Assembly (NCBI GenBank): GCA_016789405.1
Contig: JAEUPQ010000017.1
Coordinates: forward strand, 372,001 to 436,000
Direction of reading: 5' to 3'
Source: Lysobacteraceae bacterium
Lineage (GTDB): Bacteria; Pseudomonadota; Gammaproteobacteria; Xanthomonadales; Xanthomonadaceae
DNA: 64,000 nt
Shown here: piece by piece, positions 11,929 through 21,438 of the stretch
Layout: the number at the start of each line of letters is the position of its first letter
Position numbering within the stretch: the first letter of the stretch is position 1
Program-made: the position numbers and the translations under genes
Notes under the pieces: generated by a model
What the model was told of the DNA's origin: nothing
Database searches by the model: none
The model's input: the letters and a program-made list of their open reading frames with translations, nothing else

Positions 11929-13926
11929 ATGATCGTACTCAACGCGCATAGCCAGCACCACGGCCGTCGCACCAAGCCACTCAGGGCCGCGATGCTCGGC
12001 CTGACCGTTGGCCTGTTGTCGGCGCTCAGCGCCGTCAACGCAGCCCCGCCCGCACCGGCGCCTGCCGTGCAGGCAGGCCAGCAGGCCCCGGCGATCAGTG
12101 CCATCACCGACATCGATTTCAAGCGGGGCGATGGCGGATCCGGCAAGCTGATCCTCCGGTTCGATCGCGATGGGGCCGTGCCCGACATGCGTTCGACCGA
12201 GGCTGGCGTCATTGTCGACATCAGCAACGCCAAGCTGCCCACGCACCTGCAGCGCTCGCTGAATGTCACCGACTTCGCGACGCCGGTGCAGTATGTGCAG
12301 GCGGTGGCACAGGGTGAGGACAAGGCGCAGCTGGTGCTCAGCATCGACGGCGCCTTCGAGTCGCTGGCCTACCAGACCGGCAAGGACTACATCGTCGAGC
12401 TGGTGCCGCGCGCAGCCACGCCCACGCGTGCCGTCGGTGGTGCCACCGCCGTGGCTGCCGCAGGCCAGAAGGCACCGACCGTGGCGGCGAACGGCGGCAG
12501 CCGGGGCTACGGCGGTCGTGCGGTGACCTTCAACTTCCAGGACATCCCGGTTCGCACGGTGCTGCAGCTCATCGCCGAGGAATCCGGACTGAACATCGTC
12601 GCCAGCGACACGACGCAGGGCAACGTCACGCTGCGGCTGATCAACGTGCCGTGGGACCAGGCGCTGGATCTGGTGCTGCAGGCCAAGCAGCTCGACAAGC
12701 GTCGCAGCGGCAACGTCATCTGGGTCGCGCCGCAGGCCGAGATCGCCAAGTTCGAACAGGACAAGGAAGACGCACGCATCGCGATCGAGAATCGCGCCGA
12801 GACGGTCACTGAGTACATCCCGGTGAGCTACGGCAACGCCGAAGACATCGCCAAGCTGCTCACCGACGAGAGCAAGGGCAATGCGGGTGGCAGCAGTGGT
12901 GGCGGTGGTGGGGCGTCCGGTGGCGGGCAACAGTCGCGCGGCTTCCTGTCGTCTCGCGGCAGCATCAGTTTCGATCGCCGCACCAATACGTTGCTGGTGA
13001 TCGATATCCCGGCGCGCGTCGCCGAGGTCCGCCGCCTTGTGGCGCAGCTGGATACGCCCGTCGATCAGGTGCTGATCGAAGCCAAGGTCGTCATTGCCAC
13101 CGAGGATTTCGCACGTGAACTTGGCGCGAAGTTCGGTATCAATGGTTACAAGCGCAATGTCGCGTTCGGCAACAACCTCAACAACACGACCGCGACGCGC
13201 AATTCGGTTACCTCGGTAGACAATGCCTACATCACTGCCTACCGCGCCTGGGTCAATGGCGGCCAGGTGGGCCCTGCGCCCGTCCGTGGCGTCCCGACGA
13301 TCACCAAGGGCAACAATATCGACCTGGGCGTGCTGGCCGGTGGCCTGCTGTCGTCCAATCCGGCGACGATGGCCTTCACGATCCTCAATGCCGGCTACGC
13401 GCTCGACATCGAGCTGTCGGCGATGCAGGAAGAAGGCCGCGGCGAAGTGATCTCCAGCCCGCGCGTCGTGACCAGCAACCAGCGCGAGGCCATCATCAAG
13501 CAGGGCCGCGAGATCGGCTACGTCACCACGCAGTCGAGCGGTGGCCAGATCACCCAGACCGTGAACTTCAAGGATGTGGTGCTGGAACTGCGCGTCACGC
13601 CGACGATCACCAACGATGGCCGGGTCTTCCTCAACCTGCTGGTGAAGAAGGACGAGCTGGAAGACTTCATCGATACCGTCGCCGGTTCGGTGCCGCTGAT
13701 CGCCAAGCGTGAAGTCACGACCGCGGTGCTGATCGAAGACGGCAACACCGTCGTGGTCGGTGGCGTGTACGAGTTCAGCGATCGCAGCCAGGCCTCGAAG
13801 GTTCCGTTCCTCGCCGATCTTCCGGTGCTGGGCAACCTGTTCAAGAAGCGCGGTCGTTCGAAGGGCAAGGCCGAGCTGCTGATCTTCGTCACCCCGAAGG
13901 TCATGCGCGTCGCGCCGCGCGTCTGA
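11929..13926 (+). CDS. pilQ: Type IV pilus secretin PilQ
   Basis: Outer-membrane secretin of 665 residues, the pore for the pilus fibre. A hydrophobic signal region ends near residue 40. An AMIN domain (about 55-150) that binds peptidoglycan follows, then the N0/secretin-N repeats (FNFQDIPVRTVLQLIAEESG). A Gly/Ser-rich linker lies near residue 325. The C-terminal secretin domain contains EVISSPRVVTSNQREAIIKQ and VPFLADLPVLGNLFK. A ribosome site (GAGGGG) precedes the ATG. It is the last gene of the pil operon and is followed by a strong hairpin. Confidence 0.96.
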   Translation: MIVLNAHSQHHGRRTKPLRAAMLGLTVGLLSALSAVNAAPPAPAPAVQAGQQAPAISAITDIDFKRGDGGSGKLILRFDRDGAVPDMRSTEAGVIVDISNAKLPTHLQRSLNVTDFATPVQYVQAVAQGEDKAQLVLSIDGAFESLAYQTGKDYIVELVPRAATPTRAVGGATAVAAAGQKAPTVAANGGSRGYGGRAVTFNFQDIPVRTVLQLIAEESGLNIVASDTTQGNVTLRLINVPWDQALDLVLQAKQLDKRRSGNVIWVAPQAEIAKFEQDKEDARIAIENRAETVTEYIPVSYGNAEDIAKLLTDESKGNAGGSSGGGGGASGGGQQSRGFLSSRGSISFDRRTNTLLVIDIPARVAEVRRLVAQLDTPVDQVLIEAKVVIATEDFARELGAKFGINGYKRNVAFGNNLNNTTATRNSVTSVDNAYITAYRAWVNGGQVGPAPVRGVPTITKGNNIDLGVLAGGLLSSNPATMAFTILNAGYALDIELSAMQEEGRGEVISSPRVVTSNQREAIIKQGREIGYVTTQSSGGQITQTVNFKDVVLELRVTPTITNDGRVFLNLLVKKDELEDFIDTVAGSVPLIAKREVTTAVLIEDGNTVVVGGVYEFSDRSQASKVPFLADLPVLGNLFKKRGRSKGKAELLIFVTPKVMRVAPRV

Positions 13927-13962
13927 TCGACGCAGGATCGAGCCACAATCAGGTTTCGACGG

Positions 13963-13989
13963 ACGGGGGCTTCGGCCCCCGTTTCGTTT
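13963..13989 (+). terminator. Intrinsic terminator after pilQ
   Basis: A perfect 8-bp stem ACGGGGGC-TTCG-GCCCCCGT with the stable TTCG tetraloop is followed by TTCGTTT. It lies 37 bases beyond the pilQ stop. Confidence 0.8.
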
Positions 13990-14110
13990 GGGCGGGTCGG
14001 GCCGCAGCGTCTCGGGGGCATGTCGTGAGCGGGCACTGGCTCGGGGATGAACATTTCCGCCTCGCATCGGTCAAACTCCGCGTTCGAGACCGCCCGAGGG
14101 ATGCCCGCTG

Positions 14111-15160
14111 ATGCCACCAGGAACGACCGAGACGGGCCTGCACGCCCATGACGCCGCGACGACAGGCGACACCGCGCGATTGCATGCGGCTTTCACCGCA
14201 CTCAGGGCGCGGCTCTCCACCGAGATCGTGGGCCAGTCTTCGCTGGTCGAGCGCCTGCTCATCGCCCTGCTCGCGGACGGGCACCTCCTGGTGGAAGGCG
14301 CACCGGGCCTGGCCAAGACCACGGCGATCCGCGCGCTCGCCAGTCGGCTCGAGGCGGATTTCGCCCGCGTGCAGTTCACGCCCGACCTGCTGCCGGCGGA
14401 CCTGACCGGTACCGAGGTCTGGCGTCCGCAGGACGGTCGCTTCCAGTTCCAGCCGGGCCCGATCTTCCATTCGCTGCTGCTTGCCGACGAAATCAATCGC
14501 GCGCCGGCCAAGGTGCAGTCGGCGCTGCTGGAGGCGATGGGCGAGCGACAGGTCACCGTCGGGCGACAGACTTATGCGCTGCCCGAGTTGTTCCTGGTGA
14601 TGGCCACGCAGAATCCCATCGAACAGGAGGGCACCTTCCCGCTGCCCGAGGCCCAGCTCGACCGTTTCCTGATGTACGTTCGCATCGGCTATCCCGAGGC
14701 ATCGATGGAAGCCGAGATCCTGCGCCTGGCACGCGAACGCGCGCGCGGCGGACACGCAGCGACAGCGCCCATGCAGGGCGATGGCATGGCGCCGCTGCGG
14801 CTGTCGCAGGCCGATGTGTTCGCAGCGCGGGCGGCGGTGCTCGACGTGCATGTCGCACCCTCGCTGGAGCGCTACCTGATCGAACTCGTCCTGGCTTCGC
14901 GAGACGCGCGTCGATACGACGCAGCGCTTGCGCGTCGCATCGGCTGGGGTGCCAGTCCGCGTGGATCGATCGCGCTGGAACGCTGCGCGCGTGCGCGCGC
15001 CTGGCTGGCCGGGCGCGATTTCGTCACGCCCGAGGATGTGCGTGCCGTCGCGCTGGACGTGCTGCGCCATCGGGTCCTGCCGAGCTATGAAGCCGTGGCC
15101 GAAGGCTGGGACGGCGAGCGGCTCGTACAGGCGCTGCTCGACAGGGTGCCGCTGCCTTGA
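14111..15160 (+). CDS. MoxR-family AAA+ ATPase
   Basis: Cytoplasmic AAA+ ATPase of 349 residues, first gene of a six-gene MoxR/DUF58/von Willebrand operon. Walker A is GAPGLAKTT (about residues 63-71), Walker B with its Asp-Glu is LLLADEINRA (about 121-130), and sensor 1 is MATQNPIEQEGTF. The C-terminal lid domain is present. MoxR proteins are thought to act as chaperones that load or mature the vWA proteins encoded beside them. Family knowledge (Bacteroides bat, Francisella) links such operons to envelope stress and aerotolerance; a role here is inferred. Confidence 0.93.
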   Translation: MPPGTTETGLHAHDAATTGDTARLHAAFTALRARLSTEIVGQSSLVERLLIALLADGHLLVEGAPGLAKTTAIRALASRLEADFARVQFTPDLLPADLTGTEVWRPQDGRFQFQPGPIFHSLLLADEINRAPAKVQSALLEAMGERQVTVGRQTYALPELFLVMATQNPIEQEGTFPLPEAQLDRFLMYVRIGYPEASMEAEILRLARERARGGHAATAPMQGDGMAPLRLSQADVFAARAAVLDVHVAPSLERYLIELVLASRDARRYDAALARRIGWGASPRGSIALERCARARAWLAGRDFVTPEDVRAVALDVLRHRVLPSYEAVAEGWDGERLVQALLDRVPLP

Positions 15161-15189
15161 GCCGACGCTGAGGCTACGCGGAGCAAGCG

Positions 15190-16107
15190 ATGAGCGAAGG
15201 GATCACGCCGAGCCTGGATGAACTGGTTGCGTTGCGGCGTGCCGTGGTCGGAAGTCGGCCACCGCGACGCGGATACCACGGTCTGAGCGGCCAGGCGCCC
15301 TCGGCAGTGCGTGGTCGCGGCATGGAGTATGCCGAATCGCGTGAATACGCCATCGGCGATGATGCGCGGCACATCGACTGGCGCCTCACCGCGCGTACGG
15401 GCAAGCCGCACACGAAGCTGTTCCAGGCCGAGCGCGAGCGATTGACCCTGATTGTTGCCGATACCTCGCCAACGCTGTACTTCGGTACGCGGGTGCGTTT
15501 CAAGTCGGTCCAGGCGGCGCGCGCGGGCGCGCTCGCCGCCTGGGTCGCGGTCAGGGATGGCGATCGCATCGCCGCGCTGCGCGGCACATCTGCCGAAGCA
15601 CCCGTCGTGCCTGTCGCGGGGGTGCGCGGCGCGCTGCGCGTGCTCGATGCGATGGTCCGCTGGTATGCCCGCGCGCCGGACAGGGACGACGGGTTCGCCG
15701 TCGCCCTGGACCATGCGGATCGACTCGCGCGTCCGGGCACGCGCCTGGTCGTGCTGGCGGATCCGCTGAGTGCGGTGGGTATCCCGCAGACACGCTGGAG
15801 CACCCTGGCGCAGCATCGCGAAGTTGTCGTGCTGTTGTTGAGCGACCCGCTCGAACGTGAGCCCCCCGCGACGCGCCTGCCGTTCCTGGTGGAACGCATG
15901 GCGGCGTCCGGCGTGACGGTCACGCGCAAGGTCGAACTGGATCTGGACGGCGACGGACTGCGCAGACGCTGGCGCGATGCATTCGTCACGCCGATGCAGC
16001 AGGTGCAGGACACCCTGGCGCGCAGCGGGATACGCAGCTTCGAACTGTCGACCGAGGCGCCCAGCGATGGCTGGCTGTCGCTGCTTGCCGGGGCCCGCGG
16101 CACATGA
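15190..16107 (+). CDS. DUF58 domain-containing protein
   Basis: Soluble DUF58 protein of 305 residues. The diagnostic segment is RGMEYAESREYAIGDDARHI, followed by DWRLTARTGKPHTKLF. The remaining part has a von Willebrand A-like fold (LTLIVADTSPT). Such proteins always travel with MoxR ATPases and are probable partners. The start follows moxR by 29 bases, and the stop overlaps the next gene by four bases. Confidence 0.9.
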   Translation: MSEGITPSLDELVALRRAVVGSRPPRRGYHGLSGQAPSAVRGRGMEYAESREYAIGDDARHIDWRLTARTGKPHTKLFQAERERLTLIVADTSPTLYFGTRVRFKSVQAARAGALAAWVAVRDGDRIAALRGTSAEAPVVPVAGVRGALRVLDAMVRWYARAPDRDDGFAVALDHADRLARPGTRLVVLADPLSAVGIPQTRWSTLAQHREVVVLLLSDPLEREPPATRLPFLVERMAASGVTVTRKVELDLDGDGLRRRWRDAFVTPMQQVQDTLARSGIRSFELSTEAPSDGWLSLLAGARGT

Positions 16108-16613
16108 CCGGCACCGTGACCGATCCTTCGACACTGCCGCTGCGCGACGCGCACTTGCCGGATGCGCCTGGCTGGTGGCCGCCGCCGCCTGGCTGGTGGC
16201 TGGTGGCGGCGGCTGCCGTCGTGCTGCTTGTGTCGATCGCGCTTTGGCGCAGGCGCGTGCGTCGCCGCCGCGAGGCTGCGGCACTGCTCTTCGACACCAC
16301 CGTCGACGCCGAGCGGGACAGTGCCGCGCGCGTCGCTGCCATTTCCGAGTTGTTGCGTCGTGCGGCGCGCCGTCGCGACCCGTCCGCGGACAGGTTGCAG
16401 GGTGCGAATTGGCTGCATTTCCTCGATGAAGGACCGCGCGTGCGCGGTGCACGGACGTTCGCGGAGGTGGGCGGCGTATTGCTCGACGGCGGGTTCCGCC
16501 GCGAGGTCGATGCCGCGGCGATCGAAGCGCTTCGTCCGGTGGCGCGCGCGCGGTTCGTCGCGCTCATGTGTCATGCGAGACCGCGTCGGCGCTGGCCGTG
16601 GAGGCGTGGATGA
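16104..16613 (+). CDS. DUF4381 membrane protein
   Basis: Small 169-residue protein with one helix near residues 33-52 preceded by PGWWPPPPGWWLV, the Trp/Pro-rich signature of DUF4381. A basic cytoplasmic helix (RRRVRRRREAAALL) follows. The family sits between DUF58 and BatA genes and may scaffold the complex. It starts within an ATGA overlap with DUF58 and its TGA overlaps the next ATG at 16610. Confidence 0.85.
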   Translation: MTGTVTDPSTLPLRDAHLPDAPGWWPPPPGWWLVAAAAVVLLVSIALWRRRVRRRREAAALLFDTTVDAERDSAARVAAISELLRRAARRRDPSADRLQGANWLHFLDEGPRVRGARTFAEVGGVLLDGGFRREVDAAAIEALRPVARARFVALMCHARPRRRWPWRRG

Positions 16614-17623
16614 CCCTGGCGGAACTCTTCAGCCCGCTGTTCGCCGCGTTCGCGTGGCCGTGGCTGCTGCTGGCGCTGCCCTTGCCCTGGTTGGCGCGGC
16701 GCGTGTTGCCTGGGCGCGATGCGGGCGCACCGGGGCTGCGCGTGCCCTATGGCGACCGTGTCGGGGCGCTGGTCGGCAACGTCGGGCCAGTCCGCTCACG
16801 GGGTGTTCCTGCGCTCGCATGGCTGGCCTGGACGCTGCTGGTGCTGGCGGCGGCGCGCCCGCAGCAACTGGGCGACGTCGTGCAGCCGCCGCAGACCGGC
16901 CGCGACCTGATGCTGGCGGTGGACCTGTCCGGCAGCATGGAAGAACGCGACATCGAACTCGGTGGCCGCGTGGTTTCGCGCCTGACCGCCGGCAAGGCGG
17001 TCATTGCCGATTTCCTGGAGCGCCGCGCCGGGGATCGCGTCGGCCTGATCGTCTTCGGCGAGCGCGCCTACGCACTGACGCCGCTGACCCGCGACCTGGA
17101 TACCGTGCGCGAACAGCTCGACGGCACGGTCACGCGCCTGGCCGGCGGCGGCACCGCGATCGGCGACGCGATCGCGCTGGCGACCAAGCGACTGCGCAAG
17201 CAGCCATCCGGCCAGCGGGTCCTGATCCTGCTCACCGATGGCGTGAACAGCGCCGGTCTGCTCGATCCCCTGAAAGCGGCCGAGCTGGCGCGCGACGATG
17301 GCGTGCGCATCCACACCATCGCCTTCGGTGGCTACGGTGCCGGCCTGTCGGTGTTCGGCATGCCGATCCGCATGGCGGGCCAGGCGCAGCAGACCGATGA
17401 GACCACCTTGCAGCGCATCGCGCAGACCACCGGTGGCCGGGCCTTCGTCGCACGCGATGTCGAGCAGTTGCTGGGCATCTATGCGGAAATCGACCGGATC
17501 GAACCCATCAAGCATCCGGGCCTGCGCCTGCGGCCACGCATCGAACGCTATGCATGGCCGCTGGGCGGCGCCTTGCTGTGTGCCGTCCTGTTGCTGTTCC
17601 TGCGAAGGGAGTCGCCTCGATGA
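16610..17623 (+). CDS. BatA-like von Willebrand factor A protein
   Basis: Inner-membrane vWA protein of 337 residues. Helices lie at about 15-30 and 66-84, the vWA domain from about 98 to 300, and a C-terminal helix closes it. The metal-ion-dependent adhesion site is intact: DLSGSM at residues 105-110 and the later threonine region GGGTAIGDAI and LTDGVNS. The ATG at 16610 is preferred over an upstream frame to 16568 because it forms an ATGA junction with the DUF4381 stop, like every other junction in this operon. Probably part of a periplasm-facing stress complex. Confidence 0.9.
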   Translation: MTLAELFSPLFAAFAWPWLLLALPLPWLARRVLPGRDAGAPGLRVPYGDRVGALVGNVGPVRSRGVPALAWLAWTLLVLAAARPQQLGDVVQPPQTGRDLMLAVDLSGSMEERDIELGGRVVSRLTAGKAVIADFLERRAGDRVGLIVFGERAYALTPLTRDLDTVREQLDGTVTRLAGGGTAIGDAIALATKRLRKQPSGQRVLILLTDGVNSAGLLDPLKAAELARDDGVRIHTIAFGGYGAGLSVFGMPIRMAGQAQQTDETTLQRIAQTTGGRAFVARDVEQLLGIYAEIDRIEPIKHPGLRLRPRIERYAWPLGGALLCAVLLLFLRRESPR

Positions 17624-19566
17624 GCGTGGCGCAGATGCCCGAGTCGCTCGGCGCCCTCGTCGCGAATTTCCAGTTCGTGCGGCCGTCGTGGTTGCTCGCG
17701 CTCGTGCTGGTCCCCGTGCTGCCATGGTGGCTGCATCGGCTTCGCCTGCGTCGCAACGTGTGGCGCGATGCGGTCGATGCCCACCTGCTGCGGCACCTGA
17801 TCGAAGGTGGCGATGTCCCGCAGGCAGGCCGTTTCGCGCGTGGTCCCGTCCTCGCGACGCTGGCCCTGCTGCTCGCGATCCTCGCGCTGGCCGGACCGAG
17901 CTGGCGCAGCCTGCCGCAACCGCTGTGGCAGGACCGCACGCCACTGGTGGTCGCCGTGGATCTGTCCGAGGCATCGACCGCCACCGACTTGCCGCCATCG
18001 CGGCTGCTGCAGATGCGCGCCAAGCTCACCCGCATCCTGCGCGAGCGCGGCGGTGGACAGATCGCGCTGGTCGCGTATGCCGACGATGCCTTCATCGTGT
18101 CCCCGCTGACCGACGACGCCGCCAACATCGAGTTGTTCGTCGATTCGCTTGCGCCGGATGTGATGCCTGACGACGGCCAGCGCAGCGATCGCGCGATCCG
18201 TGAGTCGGTCCTGTTGCTCGAGCGCGCGGGATTCTCGAAGGGCGACATCCTCCTGATGACCCATCGTGCCGACGGGAGTGCGCGCAGCGCGGCCGGCGAG
18301 GCGCGCAAGGCCGGTTTCAGGGTGTCGGCGCTCGGCCTGGGCAGTGCAGCGGGCGGCACGTACGTCGATCGCCGCGGCCGGCGGCAGGACACGCGGCTGG
18401 AGAGCGATGGATTGCGTGCGGTCGCGGATGCCGGTGATGGTGGCTACGTGCCGGCATCGGTCGATGACGGTGATCTCCGCGCACTCGGCGTGCTGCGTGC
18501 GGATCGCGTGGAGGATGCGGTCGCCAGCGATCGCAAGCGTGGCGCACTCGCGATCGACGAAGGCTTCTGGTTGTTGCCACCCTTGCTTCTGCTCGCGCTG
18601 TTCGCCTTCCGTCGCGGCGTGCTGGCGGTGGCGCTGCTGGCCCTGTGCCTGCCGTGGCAGGTGGTGCATGCCGACGACGGATCCCTGTGGCAGCGACGCG
18701 ACCAGGTCGAGCACGCACGACTCCAGCGTGGTGTCGACGCGTATCGCTCGGGCGACTACAAGTCCGCACTCTCGCACTGGGCCGATCTGCCTGGCGCCGA
18801 TGCCGCCTACAACCGTGGAAATGCGTTCGCGCGACAGGGGCGTTACGACGAAGCCATCGCCGAATACGATCGCGCGCTGCGCCAGCAGCCTGGCATGCGC
18901 GATGCGATCGAGAACCGCCGATTGGCGGCCGCTGCGCGCCAGCAGCGTTCGCAACCGCCGCCGCAGCGCAAGCCGCAGCCGTCGGGTGACGCCTCGAAGG
19001 ATCCGTCCGGGCAGCAGGGCAAGGATCAGCAAGGGAAGTCGCAGCAAGGGAAAGACCAGCAGGGCAAGGATCAGCAGGGCAAGGGCGAGTCCGGAAAGGA
19101 AGGGCAGGGCGGGAAGCCCCGGGCGTCGACGCCGCCGTCGTCTTCACCGAAGGCCGGCAACCCGCAATCACCCGCGCAGGGCGCCGAGGGCAAGCCGTCT
19201 TCACCGCCTTCTCCCGGTGGACAGCCGCAAGGCGCGCCGCAGGATCGGCCCGCGTCGCAGAAACCCGCGGCTGGCGGTTCGCGCCCATCCGAAGCCCCGA
19301 AGCCTGCGGACGCCGCGGCGCAACGCCAGGCGGACGCCGCACAGCGCGAGCGCATGCAGCGCGCGCAAGGGGCCGGGGCGGGCAAGCCACCTGCGCCGTC
19401 AGCAGCACCGGTCCCCGGCACAACGTCAGCGGGCAAGGCCGGCCCGGGCGGGCGACGCCTGGCCAACGAGGCGTGGTTGCGCCGCGTCCCCGACGATCCG
19501 GGCGGCCTGCTGCGCGAGAAGTTCAAGCTCGAAGAGCGCCGCAGGCGACGAGAGGACGACCGCTGA
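17620..19566 (+). CDS. BatB/BatC fusion: vWA domain plus TPR and Gln/Lys-rich tail
   Basis: A 648-residue membrane protein. Two N-terminal helices (about 22-38 and 78-92) lead into a vWA domain (about 107-300), a further hydrophobic block (about 320-350) and a TPR unit (AYNRGNAFARQGRYDEAIAEYD, split around residue 390-415) as in BatC. The tail is very Pro/Ser/Gln/Lys-rich with tandem QQGKD units (DNA about 19012-19095). The vWA metal site is degenerate: DLSEAS at 114-119 instead of DxSxS, so metal binding is doubtful, unlike BatA next door. Start in an ATGA overlap at 17620. Confidence 0.88.
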   Translation: MSVAQMPESLGALVANFQFVRPSWLLALVLVPVLPWWLHRLRLRRNVWRDAVDAHLLRHLIEGGDVPQAGRFARGPVLATLALLLAILALAGPSWRSLPQPLWQDRTPLVVAVDLSEASTATDLPPSRLLQMRAKLTRILRERGGGQIALVAYADDAFIVSPLTDDAANIELFVDSLAPDVMPDDGQRSDRAIRESVLLLERAGFSKGDILLMTHRADGSARSAAGEARKAGFRVSALGLGSAAGGTYVDRRGRRQDTRLESDGLRAVADAGDGGYVPASVDDGDLRALGVLRADRVEDAVASDRKRGALAIDEGFWLLPPLLLLALFAFRRGVLAVALLALCLPWQVVHADDGSLWQRRDQVEHARLQRGVDAYRSGDYKSALSHWADLPGADAAYNRGNAFARQGRYDEAIAEYDRALRQQPGMRDAIENRRLAAAARQQRSQPPPQRKPQPSGDASKDPSGQQGKDQQGKSQQGKDQQGKDQQGKGESGKEGQGGKPRASTPPSSSPKAGNPQSPAQGAEGKPSSPPSPGGQPQGAPQDRPASQKPAAGGSRPSEAPKPADAAAQRQADAAQRERMQRAQGAGAGKPPAPSAAPVPGTTSAGKAGPGGRRLANEAWLRRVPDDPGGLLREKFKLEERRRRREDDR

Positions 19567-21341
19567 TGCCGCGCGTCCACCATCGCGGCATGGCCCCAGC
19601 CACCATGCTGGCCTGCATCGCACTGCTGCTGTGCCTCGCGTTGGCGTGGGCACCTCAAGCGCAGGCCCAGGTCCGCGCGTGGCTGGATCGCGACCGCATC
19701 GCGCTGGACGAAACCGCCGAACTGAGCCTCGAGATCGATGGCACGTCCGCGGACGGCCTGCCGGACCTGTCTGCGCTCAGCCATGATTTCACCGTGCTCG
19801 ACCAGGGCGTCGCGCAGCAGGTGGATCTGTCCAACGGCCAGCTCAACCTGCGCATCACCATTCGCCTGCGCCTGCAGCCCGATCGCGAGGGCGTGCTGGA
19901 AGTGCCGTCCCTGCGCGTCGGAAGTGCCTTCACGCAGCCTTTGCGGCTGGTGGTGGGTCCACCGAAGACCCCCTTGCCGCGCATGGACGTCCCCGCCGAT
20001 CCGGCAATGGCATCGCAGCCGGTGTTCATCGAATCGAAGGTGGACACCGCGACGGCGTATGTGCAGCAGACGATCGGCTATACGGTCCGGCTCTACTACG
20101 AATCCGGCAGCCTGGTCGACGGACGCCTCGACCAGGACACGCCCGAGGGCGCCAGCCTGCAGCAGCTAGGCGAAGACGCCCAGCACACCCTGCGAGTGGG
20201 GGACCGTTTCTTCAAGGTGCTGGAGCGCCGCTACCTGCTGATCCCGGAGCGTGCGGGTGCGCTGACCGTGCCGTCCGCGCGCTTCCAGGGGCGCAGCCTT
20301 GCCGTCTTCGGAAGCCCTTTCGACAGCGCGCGACACGAGGTCCGCGCACGCAGCCGACCGGTGGCGCTGCAGGTCAAGCCGATTCCGCCCGCTGCGCCGC
20401 AACCGTGGCTGCCGTTGAGTGCGCTCAACCTGCGGTACGTCGAAACCCCCAAGGTCCTGCGTGCGGGCGAAAGCGCCACGATCACCGTCGAACTGCATGC
20501 CGAAGGCGCGACCACCAGCCAGTTGCCCGCGCTCGAATTGAAGGCCGGGGATGGCGCGCGCCTGTTTCCCGACCAGGCGCAGCGCAATGATCGATTCCTC
20601 GAAGGGCGGCCCGTGGGCACGATGACCCGGCGGTTCGCGTTGCTGCCTGCGCGTGCGGGCACGTTGCGCGTGTCCGCGCCGCGCATCGCGTGGTGGGATG
20701 CCAACGCAGGCGTTGCCCGGATCGCCAGCCTGCCGGACCTCGTGCTGAAGGTCGCGCCCGGCAGCGCTTCGACCACGGACGCAGCGACCGCCGATGCTGC
20801 CGGCAAGCGCCGACCGCAGGGCGGTGACCTGGCCGGCAACTGGCCCGGCTGGTTGCCCCGTGGCGCATGGCTGGTGGCCACGGTGCTGCTGATCCTGCTG
20901 TGGATCGGAACGGTCTGGTGGGCATGGGGCCTGCTCTCGCGCCATCGCGAACGGCAGGAAGCCGCAGCTGCGCCGCAAGCAGCGAACACGGCGAGCACGG
21001 CATCGTCGGCAGGGTCGAGTTCCGCTGGGCCGCGCGCGTCGCCCGTGCCTGCGCCGGACTGGACGCGTGCGCTCGCCGACGGGGATCCGTCGCAGCTGCT
21101 GCATGCGCTCTGTGCGCTGGCGAAGCCCGCGGCCGTCGATGCAGATGACCTGCGCGAGCGCCTGGTCGATCCGGTGCAGCGCGAGGCCGTGGCCGGCCTG
21201 CAGCGGGCCTGCTGGGGGGAAGGCGATCGTGCCGCCGCCCTGGCCGCCGCGCGCACGGCCTTCGCGCAGGGGCCTCGCTGGCGCGTGACGCACGCCGAAG
21301 CCCGCGTCGACGCCGTCCTGCCTCCCTTGTACCCGCGTTGA
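19566..21341 (+). CDS. BatD-like protein
   Basis: Protein of 591 residues with a signal peptide (hydrophobic LACIALLLCLALAWA, cleaved near AQAQ), beta-rich periplasmic repeats, one late helix (about residues 435-457) and a short cytoplasmic tail rich in Ala. This is the BatD architecture (oxygen-tolerance family). The ATG at 19566 overlaps the previous stop. An internal ATG at 19590 is an alternative that would leave a shorter signal peptide n-region. It is the last gene of the operon. Confidence 0.85.
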   Translation: MPRVHHRGMAPATMLACIALLLCLALAWAPQAQAQVRAWLDRDRIALDETAELSLEIDGTSADGLPDLSALSHDFTVLDQGVAQQVDLSNGQLNLRITIRLRLQPDREGVLEVPSLRVGSAFTQPLRLVVGPPKTPLPRMDVPADPAMASQPVFIESKVDTATAYVQQTIGYTVRLYYESGSLVDGRLDQDTPEGASLQQLGEDAQHTLRVGDRFFKVLERRYLLIPERAGALTVPSARFQGRSLAVFGSPFDSARHEVRARSRPVALQVKPIPPAAPQPWLPLSALNLRYVETPKVLRAGESATITVELHAEGATTSQLPALELKAGDGARLFPDQAQRNDRFLEGRPVGTMTRRFALLPARAGTLRVSAPRIAWWDANAGVARIASLPDLVLKVAPGSASTTDAATADAAGKRRPQGGDLAGNWPGWLPRGAWLVATVLLILLWIGTVWWAWGLLSRHRERQEAAAAPQAANTASTASSAGSSSAGPRASPVPAPDWTRALADGDPSQLLHALCALAKPAAVDADDLRERLVDPVQREAVAGLQRACWGEGDRAAALAAARTAFAQGPRWRVTHAEARVDAVLPPLYPR

Positions 21342-21438
21342 GAAGGTCCGCAGAAGCGGCGTGTGCGGCGCTTGTCCGGTTGGACGGGGTCGCCTCCGTT
21401 CGCCTGATATCCTTGCCCGTCACCTTGAGAGAGCCTTC

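Noticed and set aside
11782..14067. A 761-codon minus-strand frame
   Set aside because: Antisense to pilP/pilQ, no motif or ribosome site; a shadow of codon bias.
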